Shown: positions 47,570 through 59,879, counted from the stretch's first letter. The stretch: DNA of 64,000 bases from Symsagittifera roscoffensis (GCF_963678635.1 NC_087065.1:50598452-50662451); one strand, 5' to 3'. Numbers and translations: made by a program. The notes: generated by a model not told the origin, from the sequence alone.

Positions 47570-48083
47570 ATGAAGGAGCAAGATGCGGTGAACACTGGGT
47601 ACGAGGCAGATGTGACTGCACATCTGCTAGACACCAATGGAAAGAAAATTGGAGTAACAGGTCTTCTAGATACAGGGTCATTGATTAGTGTATTGCCAGT
47701 GAAGACTTGGGAGGGAATGGGCTTCAGAGGGCATGACTTATTTCCAACGAATCTAAGATTGTCAGCCGTCAGGAGCAATTTACGTGGCTGGGAGAACACT
47801 GATAACAGTCCTCCACATTGGAGGACAAAATCTATGGATGAGTTTCCTTGTGGTAGAGAACCTGGACGATTCAGATCACTTCATTTTGGGTCGCGACTTT
47901 CTCAGAAACTTCGACGTGATGATCGACCTGATCAATGGACTGATTAGAATTAGGAACCCGTACAGGAAGTATGCTAAGAGACCAGTTAACAGAATATCAA
48001 CTGATGAAAATAAGATACCAATTTTTTTAGACAGAAAAGTGAAATTACAGCCCGGTCAGGCAGTAGTAGCTATTTTAGGATGA
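47570..48083 (+). pseudogene. G1 aspartic protease
   Basis: Retropepsin-type protease of the polyprotein. The catalytic DTGS is at 47669-47680 in a hydrophobic context (TGLLDTGSLISVLPV). Near 47780 the frame shifts, and the C-terminal half (LWMSFLVVENLD, HFILGRDFLRNFDV: the second conserved region) lies in 47784-48083. This copy keeps the active site that G0 has lost, but the frameshift separates the halves. Confidence 0.75.
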
Positions 48084-48604
48084 GAAACTTGACTTCTTTT
48101 AGTTATAGTAAGCAGGTTTGCTTGGTACTCAACCCAAACAGTAAAAGTTCAGTAGTTTTAGGCTTTTCTGTAACACGAAGCGTGCTGTGTGTGAGTGTAT
48201 TGTGGAATACACTGGACACAACAGTTTCAATCCAGCGTGAAAGGGAACTTGGCTACGCTTTGCCAATGAGAAAGGATTATGAAGAAGAACCGCACTTGAA
48301 AAAATTCCATGAAAGACTATCCCTTTCATGCTGATTGAAGGAGATCCTAAAAAGGATTATTGAGTTGAAATCTTTGAAAAAAATGTTTTCAATGAGATCC
48401 GAAACGGATGACGGCCTGTCGAATTGCTCCAATTTTCCGGAAAGCCCTTTGTCATATGAACTAGAGATAGAGCACTTGAGAGGTAAGATATGTGAGGGAG
48501 AGTTCAAGTCACTAAAAGAAGTTTTAAATCGGAACGCGGACGTTTTTCAAAACATAAGGCGGATATTGGTTGTGGCAATTTCGTCGAGCACAAAATCGGA
48601 CTAG
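48080..48604 (+). pseudogene. G1 protease-RT linker
   Basis: Overlaps the protease piece by ATGA. Text such as KQVCLVLNPNS, TVSIQRERELGYALPMRKDY and MRSETDDGLSNCSNFPES matches G0 27488-28163 in part. It is divided by a TGA at 48332-48334 in one frame. It ends KEVLNRNADVF, just ahead of the RT fingers. G1 has Cys and G2 has Gly at 48491/57301 (KICEGE versus KIGEGE). Confidence 0.55.
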
Positions 48605-49310
48605 AGGAAGGCGCCCTTCCCCACAGGTAGGGCGCTTGACACCACATAAATTGGAAGCGTGCCGAGCGAAAATAGAAATGTTGCTCGAATACGACATGGT
48701 AGAACCCTCAAAGTCACCTTGGGCTTGTGAAGTTGTCATGGCTATAGAGAAAGGGGGACAGCTTAGATTCTGTTGTGATTTTTACTACCTGAACGCGGTG
48801 ACCATAAAGGACGCTAACCCAATACCACGCATAGACGAGAGCCTCTCGAGACTAGGCGATGCCAATTTTTTTTTACTACACCGGATCTGGGTTCTGCCTT
48901 CTGGCAGGTTCCTCTGCGAAACAGGGACAGAGAGAAGATTAGGTTTGCATGCGAATTGGGTTTGTTCCAGTGGAAGAAGATGCCTTTGTCTTGTGCAATG
49001 CCACGGCGACCTTTCAAAGACTGATGGCTCAGGCTTTAACCAGGATATTAAAGAAGTACTGGAATCTCGTGATGTGCTACGTGGATGACGTGGTCATAGC
49101 GACACCAACCTTCGCAGATCACATCGGCAGATTGCATGAAGAAAGCCGGCAGGAAATGCAAACCGTCGAAATGTGAGATCCTTAGGGGCTCGATCAAATA
49201 CCTGGGAAGAATGGTAGACAGGCATGGCGTGAGGCCGGATCCGGATGCGGTGGAGGCCGTGCTGCCATGGAAGGCCCCCAGAACGGATACACAGCTCATG
49301 AGTTTCCTGG
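48570..49310 (+). pseudogene. G1 reverse transcriptase
   Basis: RT fingers (EMLLEYDMVEPSKSPWACEVV, LRFCCDFYYLNAVTIKDANP) are open at 48570-48870. A run of nine T at 48866-48874 shifts the frame in the motif-A region (TTPDLGS, which G2 has as TTLDLGS). Motif B and the catalytic YVDD (49078-49089) are in the frame 48949-49176 (CNATATFQRLM, YVDDVVIATPT). The thumb follows in 49136 onwards (KCEILRGSIKYLGRMVD, SFLGFANYYREFI). Catalytic residues are kept but no single frame spans the enzyme. Confidence 0.8.
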
Positions 49311-49319
49311 GATTTGCCA

Positions 49320-49912
49320 ATTATTACCGCGAGTTCATACAAAAATACGCTGACAAGGTGTACCCAATGCAGCAATTTTTGCACAACAAAGGGAAAATGT
49401 TCGAATGGAATGAAAGAGCTCAGGAAGCTTTCAAGAATATAAAGCGGGAACTCTGTGAAGCGCCAGTGCTAGGCACGCCCACGGAGAAAGGCATGTACGC
49501 TCTCGACACTGATGCTCCAGTACTAACCATTCCAGGAATACTACATCAGGAGCAAGGAATGGGAGAACAGTTCTCCGTCCCATTGCATATGGCAGCAAAG
49601 TGTTGGGCGACACTGAAATGAAATATGGTGCATCAAAAGCAGAAATGTTTGCGGTAGTCATGTTCTTGGATAAGTACCGCGCATACTTGTTGAGCGCTCC
49701 CTTTTTGTTGCGTGTGGATAACAGAGCCCTTTCCTGACTGAAGACGTACTTGATGGACCAGAGTTATATCGTTCGTTGGATTTTCTGGTTGGATGGCTAC
49801 CACATGAGAATCGAGCCCAGGATGGGTGACATGCACTAAAATGCTGACAGTCTTATTAAGAAGACCAATTTTTCTGAGAGACTAGAACAGAAGCAGGCCA
49901 ATCAGGCGGAAG
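49320..49912 (+). pseudogene. G1 RNase H region
   Basis: Follows the RT thumb without a gap: FEWNERAQEAFKNIKRELCE (connection), then YALDTDAPV with the first acidic residue. The frame closes at 49619-49621 and the rest is in another frame: EMKYGASKAEMFAVVMF (catalytic Glu) and RVDNRALS (Asp). A TGA at 49735-49737 stands where G0 has Trp. The domain ends near 49860 (NADSL). Confidence 0.7.
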
Positions 49913-49914
49913 TC

Positions 49915-50714
49915 ATGGACGGATTCTCGTTTCTGGACAAAGAAACTTATGAAGCACTTCCCATGATGAGGTGGTTGGACAAGTCAGGACATCCAATTCG
50001 AGGACACCCAGAATTACCAGTGGAGAAAGCAGCAGAAAAAAATATCTTATCAAAAAGGGACCCAGTGCCCTTGGATCTGTGCTACGTTCGAACCTGGTCC
50101 AACAGGAACAATCCCGTATGAACATAAACAGCTTCTCATTGCTATACAACAAGGTGCAGGTCACATCACAAGTAATGCGGATGCTGGGTGGATCAATAGA
50201 GAGAGAAGTGACTAGAAATGACCCCGAATGGGCAGCAGCCATAGCATTGCCGACAGTCAGTGAGAAGATACAGATAATACCATCAAGAAAACGAAAAGGA
50301 TTGCAGGACGGTAATTCAGCAAATGGTATTATCGATTCCACAAAGCGTTTGGTGAGAACATCATACAAGGAAAAAATACAAAAGATCGGAGCTCAAAAGA
50401 AGATTGTCGTCACTTTTGAGGAACCTGACAATGATTGGATGGAAGTTGAATCGGAAAACGCGGAACACGAGAATTTTTCGGGGGAGTCGGATGTTGAAGA
50501 AAATGGTCATGTAAATGAACAATACCAGACGAACCAAATCTTGTCCGGGAAGTTTAGATGGCTGAGCAGAACGTACAAGTTGGAACCTGCGGTGGAGGCG
50601 TGCTCCCTGACAGACTCATCAGTTGGCAACCCCTCGAGGAATTCAGAGATCGACACCTACTCAGAGAAGAACTCGAGCAAAGGATCAGAAATGTCAGAGT
50701 TAGAGATACACATA
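49915..50714 (+). pseudogene. G1 RNase H-integrase spacer, cut by duplication join
   Basis: Two overlapping pieces, 49915-50121 (FSFLDKETYEALPMMRWLDK) and 49971-50732 (253 codons). The latter carries NINSFSLLYNKVQVTSQVM and a long acidic stretch with FSGESDVEE and ILSGKF, echoing the LSGE motif of G0. At 50715 it is interrupted by the duplicated repeat C, so the last codons (AKPKT) are foreign. No catalytic motif. Confidence 0.55.
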
Positions 50715-51938
50715 GCAAAGCCAAAAACATAAAAAACAACCAAAAAAAACAAAAACAGAAAAAATATAAAATCAGTAGAAATCATCCCCCCAGCCGAGAT
50801 GTGATCCGACCCTCCCGTTTGTTGTTGTCAGATTTATTGTTGTTACAGGCATTTATATCAAGCAAGATTGTTACGATCAAAATTGTATTAATATTAATAC
50901 TATTTATACTGCCTGTAATAAAACTCATTTATCGTTTTTCAGTGAAAAACACAGCAAACAGACCGGGTTTAGGGTCAAATTAGTGATATTTTAATCCTCC
51001 CACATATCGCGATTTTTGAGATATCGATATTTTTTGAAAGGTAAAAAAGCGCAAAATTAGTGAGTTACACTGTTCGGACGCGGTTGGAACTAATTGGGTG
51101 CCGAAATCCGAAATTTTGTGGTTTTTCAAAAAACAAAAAGATACAAAATAAGAATTTTTTTGAGATAGAGCGATAAAAAATTGTTGTTCAGAAAACATAC
51201 ACTAGTGAAATGACGGGCCACGGTGAAATTGAACTTAACGTATTTGATTTAGAGGATTTATCAATTCGGAGGGGTCCAAATAGCATTTTTTTGACAAATG
51301 TTTTCAACTGGAACGTTTTATATGGGGTTTTTTTTTGCAACCAACTAGAAGACTAAAGGCCTTCTGAGCTCGGATCAATACATTTTAGGTCAATAAGACA
51401 GGAATTGCTAAAAAAAATTAGGCAGAACCTTCAAGTTTGAAAACATTTTGACTTCGCAGAAAAGATGTTTTGGTTAATAACTTTAGAACTACTCAAATCC
51501 AATTAATCATGGTACCGATTGAACAGAAATTAAACAGGCTTACCCATGAACTAATTGTTTCGAGAAAAAAAGTGAGCATAACAAATTTTAAGGTTAATTT
51601 TAGCAAAACTACCAATCTGTGAAGGTAGACACTTCACGTTTTGTAGAAAAAAAATTTTAGAAAGCCCCTATACCCCTACCAAACGGTAGTAACGGTTAAA
51701 AAAGGCAATTTTACGTTTTTCTCGATGAAAACGGAGAGCTAAGAAACCCAGAAAACGATATTCGAGTCAAAGCTAGGCTAGTTATAAGACCCTTCACAGT
51801 TAAGGAAAAATGTCAAACAAGCAGCTTAGCTTCAATCCGGAAGGTTCTAGGGCCGGAATTTACCCTTCCTGATTAGTATATATAGCATAATAAGTACTGA
51901 GACCGTATCAGAAGGGTCTTGGGTGTGATATTTGAACA

Positions 51939-52192
51939 ACACGGAAAGGCTATTTTTACAAACCCTGAGGGGTCCCAAATCGGAGGGTCCTGTTTTTGCC
52001 AACCCGGTAGGGTCCTTTTTTCGCCAATCCCAAAAGGTACCAATTTTGTCATTTCGGAAGGGTCCTATTTTTGCCAATTCGAAAGGGTCCTAATTTTGCC
52101 AATCTGGAAGAGTAATAATTTTGGCAATCCGAAGGGGTCCCATTTTTGTCAATCGGGAGGGATTTTCATTTCGCCAATCCGGAGAGGTCCCA
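51939..52192. repeat. 'cggaggggtcc' minisatellite upstream of G2
   Basis: Copy of 43102-43355 in the second duplication unit, same unit number and order. Confidence 0.85.
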
Positions 52193-52696
52193 GAAATATC
52201 ATTTTTTCTTATAAAACGAACGTGGTTGTAGGAATCCTAAAACGTACCTAGACGAAAGTGAGATACATAGTGGTCTTAGGATATTAGGAATCAGGCTAGA
52301 CACCAATGACTGCACTGGTAACTTGCCTTAAATTAAAATTTGAAAAGATCATAGTAAAACAAAACAGGTCTAAGCCCGGAGATTCTTGACTCTAAGTCTA
52401 ATTGAAAACAGAGTTCGACACTGATTGGTGTGGATGAAAATCTTAACAATTTTGTTTAGAAAAAGTGGTTGCCTTGAAGATTTCAGTAGGTCTAGCTCGG
52501 GAAATTCGAAGTCAGATAGGTAACACAGGAATTGGTGGATGAAATAGTCACACACTTGAGAAAAAATACTGCCTTTAAGTTTTGTCTGTTTAGTGTTGCA
52601 CTAAACAGGGAAAGCTCTTTCTTTAGAAACATGTTCGACTATCGAATTAGGACAGACCAAGTGAAATACACATACATTTTTTGGAAATAAATATAA

Positions 52697-52698
<2 letters not shown>

Positions 52699-52741
<43 letters not shown>

Positions 52742-52764
52742 GTTTATTTTTTTATATATATATG

Positions 52765-52797
<33 letters not shown>

Positions 52798-52812
52798 TTA
52801 TATATATATATT
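52699..52812. repeat. (TA)n microsatellite upstream of G2 gag
   Basis: The shorter allele of 43861-44003, with the same interruptions plus a 'ttatg' break near 52739. Confidence 0.95.
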
Positions 52813-53116
52813 TTAGCTTTCTCCGTTTTTGGTTTTAAATCCTCAATAATTTTTCTTGATTGGGTAGTGAGTACACTATCTTTTAGCGATATTGATATCA
52901 TCAATCTGTGCTAGTTTTACATCCATTAACCAATAATCAATTGTTGTGCATAAATTGTATACACGCTGTACTGTTATAACCTATAAAATTTCGTGGTTAC
53001 TATTTGAGTGAAACTTTTGGATTTTAATGTTCTGTGTTATTGTCATCAGTTGTCAAACAAAAAAAACGGTAATCAAAGAATTGAGTGTGTAATTAGCGTG
53101 AAGTGAACAATCGAAA

Positions 53117-54273
53117 ATGAGTCTAGACAAGTCGAAGATACCTAAACTAAAGGATAGCTCTCGAAAATTTATACCAAAGAAACAAATAAAACCGATGAAC
53201 AACCCTTTTGTAGTAAGGATTGCATGGGCTCGGACCAACAAAGGGAAGAAAGTTTCAGGCTGAATGGTTGTAGAGATCTATCCGAGGCCCGCCCTGGATG
53301 ATAATCGGGCGGAACGTGGAACGGAAGGGAAGGGCAACAGAAGGTTGGCAAAAGAATCTACTCCAGTAGAACAAGGCCACGAATTTGCCACTCCCACCGG
53401 GACTCTAGATCGAGAGGAGATATCGGAACTGTCCGACACCTCGACTGAAAATCTAGCAACAACAAGACCACCCACTGACAATATCATGATGCCTGGGGTG
53501 ACAGAGAAAACGGCAACGTCCTCCTCGTTTTCAGAACGAGTGAAGAACACTTTGGGAAACTTCTTCCCATTTACTAGAGTGATGAATCAGAAACCCAGGA
53601 AGAGGAGGAGGACAATGACGAGGTAGGTGACTTCGAGACTCAAGTAAGCCTCAACAGTTCGACCCATGAGAATGGAGCATCCACCAACAGGAAGACTGGT
53701 TCTTCCGATCAGTTTGGCGTGGTCAGGACAATCAACAAGACTATAGATGGAAGACAGCAGGCAAAAGAGCTTATGACCGTGACAAATTCGGAGGTGCAAC
53801 CCGGAAAGAACAGGAACACAGGGTCAAATAACTCGGATAATAAAGAAACATCGAGACAGAGATGTAAAATTCGAGTCTCGACGAGCACTGAACTACCTGG
53901 AACCGATAGGGTGACGCCACCACTAGTCACGCCATTATTGGACAACGGGGCATCAATCGAAGAGGCCTTGTCCAGTATAGAAGACTGCATAGGTGAGCAG
54001 AATGAACAGATGTCCCTAAGAATTAGTGAACTGGACAAAGCAATTCACGTCGAGAGAGAAAACTTGCGGGAAGAGATCAACTGCAATAGACAAGAAGTCA
54101 GCAGAAGCAAAAAACGCTTGGAGGAAAGGACGAATGAATACTTGGCCGACAATTTGTTGCGAATGACGAGGGAAGCTGAGCAAAGAGAGACACCACTGAG
54201 ATATTATATGGAGAAACTACGAGTCAGCAAGAGCAGACAATTGGGACTCTCGACACGAGAAAAGACGCGATGA
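53117..54273 (+). pseudogene. G2 gag N-terminal region
   Basis: Copy of 44307-45463 with the same in-frame TGA (53261-53263) followed at once by ATG, and the same frame change near 53580. I found no substitution separating the two copies here, so this region gives no information about selection since duplication. Confidence 0.5.
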
Positions 54274-55441
54274 TGGAGAGGCGCACTCAGGCTATCATGG
54301 ATAGGTTGGATGGGCTCCTAGGAACCAGGAGCGGATCGAGGATTGTGGAAACAAACTCAGGAAAAACCAGCAGGGAGCCGAGAGTGAACTTCAATGAACA
54401 AACCAAAAGAAGAAGGACATATGGATCCACGAGAGGAAGGGGCAGTTCATCCAGCCATGCGACAGGGGACAATAGGCCGCGGGGCCCAAACATCAGAGGA
54501 GGTTCTACTGGCAACAATCCGACCTCAGACGAACGACCGACGCGAGACGCAAATGAGACTGGAAGATGTGATTCGACAAGCTGGAGCCATGCCAATCACA
54601 AAAGAAGTCAACCCAGCGACTCGAACAGGAGGGAAATTCCGCAGCCTCCATCAGAGGGCAACAATGATCAAGCGGGGCATTCACGTGATGCAACGGCAAT
54701 GGCTACAGCGTATGAACATCTGAACAGGTCCTTGGAGACTTTCCTAGCGAGGTTATCTAGGAGCAGTGAACGCAAAGAGAAGTCCCGAAGGGTATTCAAG
54801 AAACCAAGATGCTATAAAAATGAATCTGACGGCTGTATAGATACCTGGATAGAGATCATGAAGCTGCATCTTGAGGAAGAAAACTTGACAGAAAGACCAG
54901 AAAGACAAGAAAGCAGTGCGCTCACCAGCAACCTGGATCGGACAGCCCTAATTGCGCAATGGTCAAAAAACAATACCATCTTTGAAATCGTGTTGAATCG
55001 TTTTGGCTCAGGGGTACAAGGTCACCAAGTATTTATCCGCTTCGAAAAACGGAGGCAACGTGAAGACGAAACGAAGACAAGTTCTTAGCTGATTTAGAAA
55101 TGCTGAGAAGGCGTAGTCAACCAGATGAATCAAACAGCAGGAAGAACCTAGCAGTAGCATCAAAATTCATAAATGGTGTGAAGAACGATGAACTTAGAAC
55201 AATGTTAGCAACGCATTATACACCTCTCTCAAACAATGCGCCGACACCGGAAGATTTGCGGCTGAACTCCAAGAAGTATCTGTTTTTAAACCTACTATTG
55301 GATCAGGTTATTACAAAAACATTTATGGCTATTTCAATAATGGACCTGTTAACCAGGGTAACAACTGGTACAAACCTAGGGACGACATGGACAATAGACG
55401 CTCTTGTGCAAACTGCAGTTCGACGGATCATCACGTATTAG
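54270..55441 (+). pseudogene. G2 gag capsid region
   Basis: Copy of 45460-46631. One amino-acid difference: FLARLS here, FLTRLS in G1 (54747 G versus 45937 A). The one-base shift that separates the two halves of the capsid is present in both copies, so it predates the duplication. Confidence 0.65.
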
Positions 55442-55617
55442 CATGCCCAACCTACAAACAAGGTATGAAGGCGATAGGCTTGGGTCTCGAAGATGAGGAT
55501 GCGGCAGAGGTCGATCATGAAGATTTCATGAGAGGAGTGATTGCAAAATTCGGCCCCACGTGTTTTTTTTGTAGCTACAGGGAGGGTCAATTTAAATCAG
55601 ATTGTCCACAGTTTTGA
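55387..55617 (+). pseudogene. G2 nucleocapsid zinc knuckles
   Basis: Copy of 46577-46807: one intact CCHC knuckle, a second with Gln for His, and the same TGA at the former Trp codon (55615-55617). Confidence 0.75.
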
Positions 55618-55623
55618 GATTCT

Positions 55624-56298
55624 GTGGCAGAAATCAAGCATTCAAGGCATGAAGAAGCTTTATCGGCTGTGAAAGCTAGCAAGGCACGCCTGATGAGTGA
55701 GACGGAAGCCCGCAGGAAAGAGAAACCGCATGAGCTGGCTACGAAGAAAATGCAGGCGGTGTTAGAAGAAACGTGTGAACGGGAGCCTGGAACCACAGCA
55801 GACGTTTTTAAGATCGACTATAAGGCAGCAGCGAGAGATGCCTTAAACAGAGTCCAAAAGGAATTGGTGACAAGGGAGATAGAACAGAAGCTAGAATTAG
55901 AAAATGAGAAAAATCAAGAAAAGCTAAACGCCTCTGAAGCATCGGAGATGGAAGAAACAAAAGCACTGAGCAGTTTGACCATGAAACTGAATGTAATCTC
56001 CGGGCAGACATTCGGTATGGTGCCACAAAGGAGCAAAATACAGTCATTAATCTCAGTGGCGGGACATCAGGTGATCAGGAACCTAAGTGAGCCTTCAGAG
56101 TTCACTTTAAGGCATTTGGACACATATGCGGACTATCTGAGACAGGTAGAGCCATGCACTGAATCGAGGGCTGCGCGAGCGTTGTTAACAACGAGTGGCA
56201 CTCTTATAAAGAAACTTCACGGGCGCTATGTGGAAGTCTATGGACCATATCAAGTCATGTTGAGCGTGGACGGGATCAGTATCTATACTAAGACCTAG
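55624..56298 (+). pseudogene. G2 Gag-Pro linker
   Basis: Copy of 46814-47488, same length and same TAG end. Glu/Lys-rich helix followed by the HGRYVEVYGPYQV block. Confidence 0.55.
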
Positions 56299-56379
56299 GT
56301 CACAACAGACAGTGACCAAACAAGACAGATCGTTTTTGGTCAGGAAGATCTTAAAGTCCGTAAAATCGGTCATGACGCC

Positions 56380-56893
56380 ATGAAGGAGCAAGATGCGGTA
56401 AACACTGGGTACGAGGCAGATGTGACTGCACATCTGCTAGACACCAATGGAAAGAAAATTGGAGTAACAGGTCTTCTAGATACAGGGTCATTGATTAGTG
56501 TATTGCCAGTGAAGACTTGGGAGGGAATGGGCTTCAGAGGGCATGACTTATTTCCAACGAATCTAAGATTGTCAGCCGTCAGGAGCAATTTACGTGGCTG
56601 GGAGAACACTGATAACAGTCCTCCACATTGGAGGACAAAATCTATGGATGAGTTTCCTTGTGGTAGAGAACCTGGACGATTCAGATCACTTCATTTTGGG
56701 TCGCGACTTTCTCAGAAACTTCGACGTGATGATCGACCTGATCAATGGACTGATTAGAATTAGGAACCCGTACAGGAAGTATGCTAAGAGACCAGTTAAC
56801 AGAATATCAACTGATGAAAATAAGATACCAATTTTTTTAGACAGAAAAGTGAAATTACAGCCCGGTCAGGCAGTAGTAGCTATTTTAGGATGA
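56380..56893 (+). pseudogene. G2 aspartic protease
   Basis: Copy of 47570-48083. DTGS at 56479-56490, ILGRDF in the shifted second half. The only change seen is silent (56400 A). Confidence 0.75.
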
Positions 56894-57414
56894 GAAACTT
56901 GACTTCTTTTAGTTATAGTAAGCAGGTTTGCTTGGTACTCAACCCAAACAGTAAAAGTTCAGTAGTTTTAGGCTTTTCTGTAACACGAAGCGTGCTGTGT
57001 GTGAGTGTATTGTGGAATACACTGGACACAACAGTTTCAATCCAGCGTGAAAGGGAACTTGGCTACGCTTTGCCAATGAGAAAGGATTATGAAGAAGAAC
57101 CGCACTTGAAAAAATTCCATGAAAGACTATCCCTTTCATGCTGATTGAAGGAGATCCTAAAAAGGATTATTGAGTTGAAATCTTTGAAAAAAATGTTTTC
57201 AATGAGATCCGAAACGGATGACGGCCTGTCGAATTGCTCCAATTTTCCGGAAAGCCCTTTGTCATATGAACTAGAGATAGAGCACTTGAGAGGTAAGATA
57301 GGTGAGGGAGAGTTCAAGTCACTAAAAGAAGTTTTAAATCGGAACGCGGACGTTTTTCAAAACATAAGGCGGATATTGGTTGTGGCAATTTCGTCGAGCA
57401 CAAAATCGGACTAG
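56890..57414 (+). pseudogene. G2 protease-RT linker
   Basis: Copy of 48080-48604 with Gly for Cys at 57301, which agrees with G0 (GKI or CKISDKE context) no better than G1, so ancestry of this site is unclear. Confidence 0.55.
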
Positions 57415-58120
57415 AGGAAGGCGCCGTTCCCCACAGGTAGGGCGCTTGACACCACATAAATTGGAAGCGTGCCGAGCGAAAATAGAAATGTTGCTCGAAT
57501 ACGACATGGTAGAACCCTCAAAGTCACCTTGGGCTTGTGAAGTTGTCATGGCTATAGAGAAAGGGGGACAGCTTAGATTCTGTTGTGATTTTTGCTACCT
57601 GAACGCGGTGACCATAAAGGACGCTAACCCAATACCACGCATAGACGAGAGCCTCTCGAGACTAGGCGATGCCAATTTTTTTTTACTACACTGGATCTGG
57701 GTTCTGCCTTCTGGCAGGTTCCTCTGCGAAACAGGGACAGAGAGAAGATTAGGTTTGCATGCGAATTGGGTTTGTTCCAGTGGAAGAAGATGCCTTTGTC
57801 TTGTGCAATGCCACGGCGACCTTTCAAAGACTGATGGCTCAGGCTTTAACCAGGATATTAAAGAAGTACTGGAATCTCGTGATGTGCTACGTGGATGACG
57901 TGGTCATAGCGACACCAACCTTCGCAGATCACATCGGCAGATTGCATGAAGAAAGCCGGCAGGAAATGCAAACCGTCGAAATGTGAGATCCTTAGGGGCT
58001 CGATCAAATACCTGGGAAGAATGGTAGACAGGCATGGCGTGAGGCCGGATCCGGATGCGGTGGAGGCCGTGCTGCCATGGAAGGCCCCCAGAACGGATAC
58101 ACAGCTCATGAGTTTCCTGG
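57380..58120 (+). pseudogene. G2 reverse transcriptase
   Basis: Copy of 48570-49310. YVDD at 57888-57899. At motif A the codon at 57691-57693 is CTG (Leu), the residue found in G0 and expected in gypsy RTs, whereas G1 has CCG (Pro). Other changes: FCYLNA here versus FYYLNA in G1. The poly-T frameshift is shared with G1. Confidence 0.8.
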
Positions 58121-58129
58121 GATTTGCCA

Positions 58130-58722
58130 ATTATTACCGCGAGTTCATACAAAAATACGCTGACAAGGTGTACCCAATGCAGCAATTTTTGCACAACAAA
58201 GGGAAAATGTTCGAATGGAATGAAAGAGCTCAGGAAGCTTTCAAGAATATAAAGCGGGAACTCTGTGAAGCGCCAGTGCTAGGCACGCCCACGGAGAAAG
58301 GCATGTACGCTCTCGACACTGATGCTCCAGTACTAACCATTCCAGGAATACTACATCAGGAGCAAGGAATGGGAGAACAGTTCTCCGTCCCATTGCATAT
58401 GGCAGCAAAGTGTTGGGCGACACTGAAATGAAATATGGTGCATCAAAAGCAGAAATGTTTGCGGTAGTCATGTTCTTGGATAAGTACCGCGCATACTTGT
58501 TGAGCGCTCCCTTTTTGTTGCGTGTGGATAACAGAGCCCTTTCCTGACTGAAGACGTACTTGATGGACCAGAGTTATATCGTTCGTTGGATTTTCTGGTT
58601 GGATGGCTACCACATGAGAATCGAGCCCAGGATGGGTGACATGCACTAAAATGCTGACAGTCTTATTAAGAAGACCAATTTTTCTGAGAGACTAGAACAG
58701 AAGCAGGCCAATCAGGCGGAAG
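58130..58722 (+). pseudogene. G2 RNase H region
   Basis: Copy of 49320-49912 with the same frameshift and the same TGA (58545-58547) in place of Trp. Acidic residues of the active site are readable in two frames. Confidence 0.7.
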
Positions 58723-58724
58723 TC

Positions 58725-59876
58725 ATGGACGGATTCTCGTTTCTGGACAAAGAAACTTATGAAGCACTTCCCATGATGAGGTGGTTGGACAAGTCAGGAC
58801 ATCCAATTCGAGGACACCCAGAATTACCAGTGGAGAAAGCAGCAGAAAAAAATATCTTATCAAAAAGGGACCCAGTGCCCTTGGATCTGTGCTACGTTCG
58901 AACCTGGTCCAACAGGAACAATCCCGTATGAACATAAACAGCTTCTCATTGCTATACAACAAGGTGCAGGTCACATCACAAGTAATGCGGATGCTGGGTG
59001 GATCAATAGAGAGAGAAGTGACTAGAAATGACCCCGAATGGGCAGCAGCCATAGCATTGCCGACAGTCAGTGAGAAGATACAGATAATACCATCAAGAAA
59101 ACGAAAAGGATTGCAGGACGGTAATTCAGCAAATGGTATTATCGATTCCACAAAGCGTTTGGTGAGAACATCATACAAGGAAAAAATACAAAAGATCGGA
59201 GCTCAAAAGAAGATTGTCGTCACTTTTGAGGAACCTGACAATGATTGGATGGAAGTTGAATCGGAAAACGCGGAACACGAGAATTTTTCGGGGGAGTCGG
59301 ATGTTGAAGAAAATGGTCATGTAAATGAACAATACCAGACGAACCAAATCTTGTCCGGGAAGTTTAGATGGCTGAGCAGAACGTACAAGTTGGAACCTGC
59401 GGTGGAGGCGTGCTCCCTGACAGACTCATCAGGGCAACCCCTCGAGGAATTCAGAGATCGACACCTACTCAGAGAAGAACTCGAGCAAAGGATCAGAAAT
59501 GTCAGAGTTAGAGATACACATATTACTAGTAGAGACTCGGGCAAGAGACTTGGACAGGGAAGTATGTCAAGACCCTGACAGTGATCGCTACCTGGTGCCC
59601 AGTGAAAGAGTCTTTGACAACGAAGCAGATGACCTGGAAATGATAGCGGTATCGAAACGTTCGATGAGCTTGTTACCGCAGAAGGAAGCAGTCAGGACTG
59701 ACCTTCAACCGTTCAGACAAGAGACAGAGCCATTGGCGAAGATTTGGTTCGTTAAGATGGAAGATGACGCGCATCAGCCCGACGAGTTGATTAGTCAATC
59801 GAGGGTCATGAAGACATACTTGAAGGCGAGATACAGACCTCGGACCTACTACGAGCGCAAAGAAATTACCACATGA
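58725..59876 (+). pseudogene. G2 RNase H-integrase spacer
   Basis: Like G1 up to 59430, where G2 lacks two bases. The open frame 58781-59578 (265 codons) therefore ends differently, and the coding sense moves to 59499-59876 (EIHILLVETRARDLDREV, SERVFDNEADDLEMIAVSKR, MKTYLKARYR). That second piece is homologous to G0 25098-25500. Highly charged; probably a flexible spacer before integrase. Confidence 0.6.
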
Positions 59877-59879
59877 CAA

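Larger units (their letters stand above)
43400..50714 (+). mobile_element. Element G1: gypsy-like copy truncated before integrase
   Basis: Gag, protease, RT and RNase H on the + strand in Ty3/gypsy order, cut at 50714 by the duplication join before any integrase. Leader DNA (43400-44306) has no gene. Frameshifts and stops split the polyprotein into about ten open pieces, but the key motifs (CCHC, DTGS, YVDD) are kept. No LTR was found at either end. Confidence 0.85.
41879..50715. repeat. 8.8-kb tandem duplication, first copy
   Basis: 8837 bp carrying repeat C (41879-43400) and retroelement G1. Sequence after the join at 50714/50715 repeats from 41879. Offset between copies is 8837 up to the TA microsatellite and 8810 after it. 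The join reads 'gatacacata|gcaaagcc', where the parents read 'gatacacatattact' and 'caagacaaagcc', so there is essentially no homology and one extra G. An assembly artefact cannot be ruled out. Confidence 0.95.
50716..59519. repeat. 8.8-kb tandem duplication, second copy
   Basis: Matches 41879-50714. Differences I could find by eye: 42973/51810 T-A, 43415/52252 T-A, the TA microsatellite (27 bp shorter), 45937/54747 A-G, 47590/56400 G-A, 48491/57301 T-G, 48616/57426 C-G, 48784/57594 A-G, 48882/57692 C-T, and a 2-bp 'tt' present only at 50623. The second copy continues past 59519 into the rest of the element. Confidence 0.95.

Noticed and set aside
45460-48083. ATGA overlaps between neighbouring gag and protease frames as translational coupling
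   Set aside because: Homology with G0 shows a single reading sense crossing these points, so frameshift decay explains them.
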